Shown here: piece by piece, positions 55,257-62,202 of the stretch | Layout: the number at the start of each line of letters is the position of its first letter | Numbering within the stretch: position 1 is the stretch's first letter | NCBI GenBank assembly: GCA_016787565.1 | Contig: JAEUUG010000012.1 | Coordinates: 124,001-188,000, forward strand | From: Cyclobacteriaceae bacterium | GTDB lineage: Bacteria > Bacteroidota > Bacteroidia > Cytophagales > Cyclobacteriaceae | Direction of reading: 5' to 3' | Length of the DNA: 64,000 bases | Notes under the pieces: model-generated | Seen by the model: the letters and a program-made list of their open reading frames with translations, nothing else | Database searches by the model: none | Told to the model about the DNA's origin: nothing | Program-made: the position numbers and the translations under genes

Positions 55257-55868
55257 ATGAACTACTTCATAACAGGAATCGATACGGATAGCGGCAAAAC
55301 ACTAGTTGCGGCTATTCTTTGCGAAGCGCTATTGGCCGACTACTGGAAACCCATACAGGCCGGACTCCCAAAAGATTCCGATACGGTAAAATCATTGATT
55401 CAAAATTCCAGATCATACATTCATTCTGAAAAGTTTTTGCTCCGCACTCCAGCCTCTCCGCATGCAGCGGCAAAAATTGATGGCGTTACCATTTCCCTGG
55501 CTGACTTTGTGCTACCAAAAACATCAAACACATTAATTATTGAGGGAGCAGGAGGTTGCCTCGTTCCCATCAATGATCAGGATTTCATCATTGATCTTGC
55601 GGCACACCTGCATACCGAAATTATTCTGGTTGCCGATCTTTACCTGGGCAGTATTAACCATACGCTGCTTACCATCGAAGCGTTGAAAAAAAGAAACCTC
55701 AACGTCAAAGGGATTATTTTTAACGGAGAGTCAAACCCGGAAAGTGAACGAATTATTCTTTTGCATTCGGGATTTCGATGCTTGTTGCGGATTCCAAAAG
55801 AACACGCAATTAATTCCGCCATCATCACTAAATACGCACAAATCGTGAACACCACCTGGAATGAATAA
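55257..55868 (+). CDS. bioD: ATP-dependent dethiobiotin synthetase
   Basis: 203 residues, slightly shorter than the usual 220-240. P-loop GIDTDSGKTLVAA, the substrate segment YWKPIQAGLPKDSDT, SPHAAAKIDG, and the EGAGGCLVPIND motif of BioD. It closes the ureido ring of dethiobiotin from DAPA, CO2 and ATP. Its end overlaps the bioA start by 8 bp, so translation is coupled. The C-terminal third is the shortened part. Confidence 0.92.
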   Translation: MNYFITGIDTDSGKTLVAAILCEALLADYWKPIQAGLPKDSDTVKSLIQNSRSYIHSEKFLLRTPASPHAAAKIDGVTISLADFVLPKTSNTLIIEGAGGCLVPINDQDFIIDLAAHLHTEIILVADLYLGSINHTLLTIEALKKRNLNVKGIIFNGESNPESERIILLHSGFRCLLRIPKEHAINSAIITKYAQIVNTTWNE

Positions 55869-57138
55869 ATTGTTGGAAATTGATAAAAAAAATATCTGGC
55901 ATCCGTTCACACCCCTGGCCGGAGGGATTGAGCCGTTGCTGATCACATCAGCATCAGGTATTTACCTGCATACGCAAGATGGCAGATCAATACTTGATGC
56001 CATTTCATCATGGTGGGTAAACCTCCACGGACATGCCCATCTGCATCTTGCTGAAGCCCTGGCCACACAAGCCAAAAAGTTGGAGCATGTTATTTTTGCG
56101 GGATTCACCCATGAACCAGCCATACAACTCTCCAAAAACCTATTGAGCATCGTACCCTCCAATCAATCTAAAATTTTCTTTTCTGACAATGGAAGTACTG
56201 CCGTTGAAGTGGCGCTGAAGATGGCCTTACAATACTGGCACAATCAAAAAATAGAGAAACGAAAAATCATTGCATTCGAAGGCGCATACCACGGTGATAC
56301 CTTTGGTGCTATGTCAGTGGGCGATCGTGGAATTTTCACCGCACCCTTTTCCAAATATTTGTTTGATGTTGAGTTTATTCCCTTTCCGGATCAAGCCAAT
56401 CACCAACAGGTTATCGATCAGTTCCAGAAAAGCGTAGCAGACCAAACCGTTGCTGCCTTCATCTTCGAACCACTGGTGCAAGGTGCTGCCGGTATGCGTA
56501 TGTATTCCCCGAAAATTCTGGATGAACTCATTGCCCTGGCGCATCAACACGATGTAGTTTGTATAGCCGATGAAGTCTTTACCGGATTTGGCCGTACCGG
56601 AAAACTCTTTGCATCAGACTACCTTAGAAATAAACCGGATATCATAACCCTTTCAAAAGGATTAACCGGAGGCATGATGCCCATGGGCATTACAACATGC
56701 GCTGAAAAAATTGTTGTCGCCTTTGATACGGATGAATTTTTAAAAACATTTTTCCATGGCCACTCCTATACCGGCAATCCATTAGCCTGTGCTGTTGCAA
56801 ATGCAAGTTTTGAATTGCTGATGCAGGATGAATGCGCTGCCAGTATTAATCGGATTACCAGGCAACATGAGAAATTTGCAGAAAAGCTGGATGGTCATCC
56901 TAACCTGCATGACGTACGGACACTGGGAACCATTCTAGCCATCGAGTTAAAAACAGAAGGAGGAAGTTCGTATACCAGTGACATCCGAAAAAAAATATAC
57001 CCGTACTTTTTAGACCGGAACATTCTCCTCCGGCCGTTGGGTAATATCCTGTATATCCTGCCACCCTATTGTATCACCAATGAAGAGCTGAGCATCATTT
57101 ACAGAACTATTGAAGATTTTCTATCGGGCTTAAAATAA
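55861..57138 (+). CDS. bioA: Adenosylmethionine-8-amino-7-oxononanoate aminotransferase
   Basis: 425 residues, class III PLP aminotransferase. IWHPFTPLAG, SSWWVNLHGHAHLHLAEAL (the BioA-specific active-site block), FEGAYHGDTFGAMSVGD, IADEVFTGFGRTG, cofactor lysine 266 in LSKGLTGGMMPMG, and HGHSYTGNPLACAVA are all present. It converts KAPA to DAPA using S-adenosylmethionine as amino donor. It is last in the bioF-bioD-bioA run. bioB, bioC and bioH/G are not in the window. Confidence 0.95.
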   Translation: MNKLLEIDKKNIWHPFTPLAGGIEPLLITSASGIYLHTQDGRSILDAISSWWVNLHGHAHLHLAEALATQAKKLEHVIFAGFTHEPAIQLSKNLLSIVPSNQSKIFFSDNGSTAVEVALKMALQYWHNQKIEKRKIIAFEGAYHGDTFGAMSVGDRGIFTAPFSKYLFDVEFIPFPDQANHQQVIDQFQKSVADQTVAAFIFEPLVQGAAGMRMYSPKILDELIALAHQHDVVCIADEVFTGFGRTGKLFASDYLRNKPDIITLSKGLTGGMMPMGITTCAEKIVVAFDTDEFLKTFFHGHSYTGNPLACAVANASFELLMQDECAASINRITRQHEKFAEKLDGHPNLHDVRTLGTILAIELKTEGGSSYTSDIRKKIYPYFLDRNILLRPLGNILYILPPYCITNEELSIIYRTIEDFLSGLK

Positions 57139-57139
57139 A

Positions 57140-57165
57140 AAAGGTGCAAGTCACCTTACACCTTT
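57140..57165. terminator. Bidirectional terminator between bioA and the aromatic operon
   Basis: AAAGGTG-C-AAG / CTT-A-CACCTTT stem (one C-A mismatch) around TCAC, two bases after the bioA stop and 25 bp from the convergent gene's stop at 57190; A-run on one side supplies T for the minus transcript. Confidence 0.75.
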
Positions 57166-57189
57166 ATCGATTCCTATCATCGAGGACAT

Positions 57190-58293
57190 TTACACCCGCT
57201 CTGCCACCTGGTTCATCACCTTCGTTTGTACCTGTATTGATTCCTGGTGAATGAGTTTTAACAAATCGTTGGTAAAATCAGCATTCAAGCCCATCGCCTT
57301 TCCAAGTGAAATCCGGGTTTGAACAATCTCCTCCCACCGGGTTACCTGAAGAATGGTGACGTTATTTTCTTTTTTATACTGACCAATTTTTTCAGAAATC
57401 TTCATACGCGCAGCAATCTTCTGCATGATCTCATCATCCAAATGATCAATCTGGTCACGTAAAATACTCAGCGTATCTTTAAACGTTTTGTTATCCGACA
57501 TCACAGAGCGAACAACCAAACCATCAATAATTTTACTGAGTGCTGCAGGTGTCACCTGTTGTTTCGCATCACTCCAGGCCGCATCGGGGTTTATGTGGGC
57601 TTCAATCATCAAGCCTGCCATATCTAAATCCAATGCCTTCTGGCAAATCAGGGAAATCAATTCACGGTTTCCTGCAATGTGACTTGGATCACAGATGATA
57701 TCCAACTCTGGTATGCGCGTCTTCAATTCGATGGCCATATCCCACATAGGCGCGTTGCGAAATGGCCCTTTTTCAAAAGAAGAAAATCCGCGGTGAATGG
57801 CAGCCATCTTGGTAATGCCTGCTTTATTCAAACGCTCAAACGCTCCGATCCAAAGTTCCAGGTCCGGATTGATTGGATTTTTAATCATCACCGGTATGTC
57901 AACACCTTTCAGTGAATCAGCAACCTCCTGAACAGAGAATGGGTTCACGGTAGTGCGTGCGCCTATCCAAAGAATATCAACACCTGCCTTCAATGCTGCG
58001 TCCACGTGTGCTGCGTTGGCAACTTCTGTTGTCACCGGCAATCCTGTTTCCTTCTTTGCTGCCATGAGCCACTTCAGACCTTCCTCCCCGGCACCTTCAT
58101 ATTGACCTGGACGTGTACGTGGTTTCCAGATTCCAGCGCGCAATGCATGCACCTTTCCTGTGGCGGCCAGTTGCTTGGCTGTAGCAACGGTTTGCTCTTC
58201 TGTTTCCGCGCTGCAAGGGCCACTGATGATGATGGGTTTACTCGCAGTGGGTAACCAGGATGAAATAGATTCAAGTTGTAATACCTTTTTCAT
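57190..58293 (-). CDS. aroF: Bifunctional DAHP synthase / chorismate mutase (type II)
   Basis: 367 residues. The N-terminal 265 residues are a type I-beta DAHP synthase: ISGPCSAETEEQ, RAGIWKPRTRPGQYEGAGEEGL, IWIGARTTVNPFSVQEVA, CDPSHIAGNRELI. The C-terminal 90 are an AroQ chorismate mutase (LSILRDQIDHLDDEIMQKIAARMKISEKIGQYKKE). It makes DAHP at the entry of the shikimate pathway and turns chorismate into prephenate. In such fusions the mutase part often also mediates feedback inhibition. It is the last gene of the Phe/Tyr operon, 50 bp after tyrA. Confidence 0.94.
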   Translation of the reverse strand: MKKVLQLESISSWLPTASKPIIISGPCSAETEEQTVATAKQLAATGKVHALRAGIWKPRTRPGQYEGAGEEGLKWLMAAKKETGLPVTTEVANAAHVDAALKAGVDILWIGARTTVNPFSVQEVADSLKGVDIPVMIKNPINPDLELWIGAFERLNKAGITKMAAIHRGFSSFEKGPFRNAPMWDMAIELKTRIPELDIICDPSHIAGNRELISLICQKALDLDMAGLMIEAHINPDAAWSDAKQQVTPAALSKIIDGLVVRSVMSDNKTFKDTLSILRDQIDHLDDEIMQKIAARMKISEKIGQYKKENNVTILQVTRWEEIVQTRISLGKAMGLNADFTNDLLKLIHQESIQVQTKVMNQVAERV

Positions 58294-58343
58294 AGTTCGA
58301 TGATTGATAATTCGTAGTCAGTTTAATTTTATATTCAGTTTAA

Positions 58344-59255
58344 TTATGGCGTTACAGTTTTAGTAGTCGGCTCTGTGTTGTTTGCATTCAGGTTTTTAGA
58401 TTTTAATTCAATCCCCTCCAGTACCCTGCGTATTTGATTGGCATTACCCATAATCCGGTGAAGTTCTTTTGTATCCTTTTTCAGGAGGTGATAGTGAAAG
58501 CGCTGCAAGTGCATGATGTATTCCTGTAAGGCATTGCTCAGGTAGTCCAGGTTCTGCTCGAAAATCGGTGCCCACATATCGGGCGAACTCTTCGCCAGGC
58601 GCACAGTAGATGCAAAACCACTACCGGCCAATGCAAAAATATTTTTTTCGTCCTTCTCGATATCCAATACCGTTTGCCCCAACAGAAAAGAACTCACGTG
58701 CGACAAATGTGAAACATAGGCCACATGCTTATCGTGCTCCTCGGCCTCCATGAAGATGGTATTCAAACCCATGGCATCAAATACTTTTAATGCCACGGTC
58801 AAAGCCTGATCCGATGATTTATCACGTTCACAAATGATGTTCGTTTTGTTGCGCATCATACCTTCCAATGCAGCTTCCGGTCCGGAATTTTCGGTTCCCC
58901 AGATCGGGTGCGATGCCACATATTGATTCCGCTTCGGATGATTTCCAACGGATCGGCAAATGTTACTTTTTGTTGAGCCTGTATCAATCACAACCGCTTC
59001 AGGCTTTATAACATCCAGCACAGAAGAAAGTAGTTGGGTAATCGCGTTTACCGGTATGGCCATGATCACCACATCGGCCACAGCCAGGGCTTGATCCTCC
59101 GACAAGATTTTATCAACCAACCCAAGTTGCAATGCCTTTTGTGCATGCACTTCACGAAGATCAACACCAATCAACGAGGTCGCCAACCCAGACTTTCGCA
59201 AGTCCAGTGCCATCGATCCACCAATTAATCCCAAACCAATTATCGTTACATTCAT
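58344..59255 (-). CDS. tyrA: Prephenate dehydrogenase
   Basis: 303 residues from the ATG at 59255 (MNVTIIGLGLIGGSMALDL), which places the Rossmann loop GLGLIGGS at the start; the longer frame has no sensible N-terminus. DTGSTKSNICRSV, SHPIWGTENSGPEAAL and the dimer-forming helical C-terminal domain (HVAYVSHLSHVSSFLLGQTVL, GSGFASTVRLAKSSPDMW) match TyrA. It oxidises and decarboxylates prephenate to 4-hydroxyphenylpyruvate. No ACT domain follows. The gap to the aminotransferase stop is only 4 bp. Confidence 0.93.
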   Translation of the reverse strand: MNVTIIGLGLIGGSMALDLRKSGLATSLIGVDLREVHAQKALQLGLVDKILSEDQALAVADVVIMAIPVNAITQLLSSVLDVIKPEAVVIDTGSTKSNICRSVGNHPKRNQYVASHPIWGTENSGPEAALEGMMRNKTNIICERDKSSDQALTVALKVFDAMGLNTIFMEAEEHDKHVAYVSHLSHVSSFLLGQTVLDIEKDEKNIFALAGSGFASTVRLAKSSPDMWAPIFEQNLDYLSNALQEYIMHLQRFHYHLLKKDTKELHRIMGNANQIRRVLEGIELKSKNLNANNTEPTTKTVTP

Positions 59256-59259
59256 TTCC

Positions 59260-60468
59260 TTACACGTTATGATGAACAGTAGGCTGTTGACCGTTACCCG
59301 TTGACTTCTCCTGCACAAATCCCGCTATCCGAACTAACGCCTGCTTCAAAATTTCTTCGGTACAGCACAGTGAAATCCGGATATATCTTCGTCCGGTTTC
59401 TCCGAAAATAAAACCGGGTGTAATAAATACTTTCGTTGCATAGAGTATCTCATCAATCCACTTTTCCACATTTGGAATATGATCCGGGGCCTTGGCCCAT
59501 ACGAACAAGCCGGATTGCTGATCGTCATAACTACAACCCAACACTTCGAGAATTTGTTTTGCCACGTTCTTGCGGAGACTGTAAATTGTATTCAACGCTG
59601 TAAACCAACTCGTATCATTTTTCAGCGCCTCCACGGCAGCGTGCTGAAGGCCTAAAAACATACCCGAATCCATATTGCTTTTTACACGCAACACAGCATC
59701 GATATAACTGGCATGGCCTGCAACCCAACCAATACGCCAGCCAGCCATGTTATGCGATTTACTAAGTGAGTTCAACTCCAGCGCAACCTCTTCTGCTCCT
59801 TCTATTGAAAGAATGCTTAGCGGATGATCATTCAAAATCAGGCTATACGGATTGTCATTTACAATCAGAAACGCATGCTGACGGGCGAGGTCAACCAACG
59901 CTTTTAATTCTTCGCGCGATGCCACTCTTCCGGTAGGCATGTGCGGAAAATTCACCCACATCAATTTCACTCGTGAAAGATCCGCTTTTTTCAGCGCTTC
60001 CATATCAATACCCCAGTTCGATTCCTCGCGCAATGTGTAAGGCTTCAACGTTGCCCCAACCAGTTTAGCAACAGACGAATATGTTGGGTAACCAGGATTA
60101 GGAATCAGCACTTCATCGCCCTCGTTCAAAAAAGCCATGGAGATGTGCATGATACCTTCCTTCGATCCCATTAACGGCAGAATCATCGTCTCTGGATTCA
60201 GATCTGTTCCATAAATGCGTTGATTGAATTCCGCTATAGCTTTTCGCAACTGCGGAATGCCTTTATAATTTTGATACCCATGGTTTGCCGGATTTTTAGC
60301 AGAAGCAATCAATGCATCAATCGAACTATCCGAGGGTGCCTGATCCGGACTACCAATGCCCAAATTAATAACACGTAATTCAGGCGAATCGAGACTTCTT
60401 ACCTCAGCGAGTTTCTTGCTGAAATAATATTCCTCTACGTTGGCGATTCTGTTTGCTGTTTGTATCAT
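59260..60468 (-). CDS. Class I/II PLP aminotransferase (probable aromatic aminotransferase)
   Basis: 402 residues, fold type I. INLGIGSPDQAPSDSSIDAL, the nucleotide-loop PLMGSKEGIMHISMAFL, NPGYPTYSS, VNDNPYSLIL, cofactor lysine in LNSLSKSHNMAGWRIGWVAGH, and RYIRISLCCTEE with the substrate-carboxylate Arg. Its placement between pheA and tyrA indicates transamination of phenylpyruvate and 4-hydroxyphenylpyruvate; sequence alone would also allow LL-diaminopimelate or aspartate aminotransferase. The next gene starts 4 bp after its stop. Confidence 0.88.
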   Translation of the reverse strand: MIQTANRIANVEEYYFSKKLAEVRSLDSPELRVINLGIGSPDQAPSDSSIDALIASAKNPANHGYQNYKGIPQLRKAIAEFNQRIYGTDLNPETMILPLMGSKEGIMHISMAFLNEGDEVLIPNPGYPTYSSVAKLVGATLKPYTLREESNWGIDMEALKKADLSRVKLMWVNFPHMPTGRVASREELKALVDLARQHAFLIVNDNPYSLILNDHPLSILSIEGAEEVALELNSLSKSHNMAGWRIGWVAGHASYIDAVLRVKSNMDSGMFLGLQHAAVEALKNDTSWFTALNTIYSLRKNVAKQILEVLGCSYDDQQSGLFVWAKAPDHIPNVEKWIDEILYATKVFITPGFIFGETGRRYIRISLCCTEEILKQALVRIAGFVQEKSTGNGQQPTVHHNV

Positions 60469-60509
60469 GTTGTACTCACTTGTACTTGGGTTGTTGTAAT
60501 TCTACTCAC

Positions 60510-61352
60510 CTACCGGTATTCTATCTTACCCTTTTTATACTCACCTAATACATTCAAATTCTTTACCTGGCGGAGCACTTCCCGCATAGCAATGTCATAA
60601 CCCTTGCGTCTTTTCCATTCCACATCAATGTGAATGGAGTATTCGCTAGGCCTGCCAATAATAGGAATGGATTGAATCTTGGTCAGGTTAATGCTGTTGT
60701 TTTTAAAGGTCATCAAAGCCTCTGCTAAACTTCCCACTTCATTAGCAACCTCAAAACTTAACGATGCCTTGTTGCTCTCAGCTTTTCCGTTGCTGCGCTT
60801 CGTTAAGATCAAAAAGCGTGTAAAGTTTTTCTTATGCGTTTCAATTCGCTTCTCCAAAATCTGAAGTTTGTACTTCTTGGCGGCAAATTCATTCGCTATC
60901 GCGGCTGTATTTTTCAATTTAAATTCTTTCACGCGTTTTGCCGACAATGCCGTGTCATCGCTTTCGCGGATTTCCACACCCGTGAGTGCATGCAAATACT
61001 CAGCACATTGCCGGATGGCCATGGGGTGCGACTCAATAGTTTTAATGTCCGATAGTTTCACACCCGGCAGCGCCAGCAGGTGCATGTGGATAGGCAGGTA
61101 TAATTCTCCAATGATGTTGAAATGATATTCCTGCAGTAAAAAATAGTTGGGCAGGATGCTGCCGGCTATACTGTTTTCGATCGCCATAACAGCATAGTCG
61201 GCATGGCCATTGCGAAGACCTTCACACAATTGATGAAATGACAAGCACTCAACCGTTTCAATAGGCTCATTGAAATACGTCATGGCCGCAACCTCATGAA
61301 AGCTGGTAGCGATTCCCTGTATTGCAATGCGTAATTTCTTCTTCTTGGCCAT
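60510..61352 (-). CDS. pheA: Prephenate dehydratase
   Basis: 280 residues. LRIAIQGIATSFHEVAAMTYF, NGHADYAVMAIENSIAGSILPNY, SHPMAIRQCAEYL and the catalytic Thr-Arg-Phe in NFTRFLILTKR define the dehydratase domain (1-185). A C-terminal ACT domain (about 195-270, SLAEALMTFKNNSINLTKIQSIPI and GRPSEYSIHIDV) gives phenylalanine feedback. It makes phenylpyruvate. It is the first structural gene of the operon and lies behind the attenuator at 61398-61535; monofunctional, as the mutase is fused to the DAHP synthase. Confidence 0.94.
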   Translation of the reverse strand: MAKKKKLRIAIQGIATSFHEVAAMTYFNEPIETVECLSFHQLCEGLRNGHADYAVMAIENSIAGSILPNYFLLQEYHFNIIGELYLPIHMHLLALPGVKLSDIKTIESHPMAIRQCAEYLHALTGVEIRESDDTALSAKRVKEFKLKNTAAIANEFAAKKYKLQILEKRIETHKKNFTRFLILTKRSNGKAESNKASLSFEVANEVGSLAEALMTFKNNSINLTKIQSIPIIGRPSEYSIHIDVEWKRRKGYDIAMREVLRQVKNLNVLGEYKKGKIEYR

Positions 61353-61397
61353 TACTCAAATTCTTTCTTTAGTCGTATTTCATTATCCATCATGACA

Positions 61398-61480
61398 AAA
61401 TAAAAAGTCCCGGTTTTGCCGGGACTTTCGCTGAGGTTTTCGTTATTCTTTTTCAACAACACACCGCTCTTAAAGTCCCG
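61398..61480 (-). promoter_or_regulatory. Phe/Tyr transcription attenuator (terminator/antiterminator)
   Basis: Minus-strand segments: A, 61528-61518; B, 61480-61472 (CGGGACTTT, ending at the leader stop); C, 61463-61453; D, 61428-61419; E, 61413-61404. D and E form a 10-bp terminator hairpin (AAAGTCCCGG/CCGGGACTTT, 5-nt loop) followed by TTATTTT. B equals the 3' part of E and pairs 9 bp with D (antiterminator). A pairs perfectly with C over 11 bp and, because it encloses B, opposes B-D. Stalling on aromatic codons would mask A and favour antitermination; translation to the stop masks B and favours termination. Confidence 0.88.
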
Positions 61481-61535
61481 CTCGGGTACTAAAGAAGTAG
61501 TAATAAAAATAAAAAAATGTGTTGTTGACCTTCAT
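61470..61535 (-). CDS. pheL: Phe/Tyr leader peptide
   Basis: A 21-residue peptide, MKVNNTFFYFYYYFFSTRAGL, read in parts as MKVNNT, nine consecutive aromatic residues (five Phe, four Tyr), then STRAGL. The ATG is 18 bp after the -7 element at 61553, and the stop overlaps antiterminator segment B. The mix of both amino acids fits an operon making Phe and Tyr. The peptide itself need have no function. Symbol used by analogy with enteric pheL; no homology is claimed. Confidence 0.88.
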   Translation of the reverse strand: MKVNNTFFYFYYYFFSTRAGL

Positions 61536-61552
61536 TTCAATCTTGATGTGTT

Positions 61553-61584
61553 CAAAGATAAAAGCATTTTATTCGGAGTTGCAA
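61553..61584 (-). promoter_or_regulatory. Promoter of the Phe/Tyr operon
   Basis: Minus strand: TTG (61584-61582), 21-bp spacer, TATCTTTG (61560-61553), an exact TAnnTTTG. The transcript would start about 10 nt before the leader-peptide ATG. Confidence 0.75.
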
Positions 61585-61756
61585 GCCCGTGTTCCATCTT
61601 TTTTGATTTTTTTAAGAAACTAATGATTGTTAGTCAGCGAGTTATGCATCAACATCGGGCTACCGAAGCCGCCTGCTGTTACACCGTAACGGAAATGAAA
61701 CGGCAAACCATTTTTGGTTCACCAAGAACATGTAACTTTAATAAAAAATAAAGCAT

Positions 61757-62200
61757 ATGAAATCACGAAACTCTTTATTCCTTATTGTGATTGTTTTGGC
61801 CTGGGGTTGCGGACAAAAATCACACGAGCACGATCATCAACATGGCGAATCGTTGGATAGCGATGGAAACCAGGCTTTATATGATGAGGTGATGAAGGTA
61901 CACGATGAGGTAATGCCAAAGATGAATGACATCTATAAACTCAAAGAAGAACTGAAGAATAAAGTAGTACATGAAGCACTCTCAGACGAGCAGAAGAAGG
62001 AGATTGAATCTACTATTTCAAAACTCGATTCGGCCAGCAACAGCATGATGGTTTGGATGCGCGAGTTCAATCCTGTTCCGGATAGCATAGGTGAAGAAAA
62101 AGCCCGTGAATATCTTGAAAATGAAATGGAGCGGGTAAAAAAAGTGAAAGACAATATACTGGAAGCACTTGCTGCAGCAAAAGAGAAAACCGGCCAGTAA
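61757..62200 (+). CDS. His-rich lipoprotein, coiled-coil ('viral A-type inclusion-like')
   Basis: 147 residues. Lipoprotein signal IVIVLAWGC (Cys18), then a metal-binding-looking HEHDHQHGE stretch (about 23-31). The remainder is two or three long helices (YDEVMKVHDEVMPKMNDIYKLKEEL, NEMERVKKVKDNILEALAAA). Homologues in Bacteroidota are labelled 'viral A-type inclusion protein', a name without functional meaning. It should sit in the outer membrane facing the periplasm. It converges on lptD, with only 2 bp between stops. Confidence 0.75.
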   Translation: MKSRNSLFLIVIVLAWGCGQKSHEHDHQHGESLDSDGNQALYDEVMKVHDEVMPKMNDIYKLKEELKNKVVHEALSDEQKKEIESTISKLDSASNSMMVWMREFNPVPDSIGEEKAREYLENEMERVKKVKDNILEALAAAKEKTGQ

Positions 62201-62202
62201 GA

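Noticed and set aside
61416-61751. 111-residue plus-strand frame opposite the attenuator
   Set aside because: It is antisense to the leader peptide and hairpins, and no protein feature is present.
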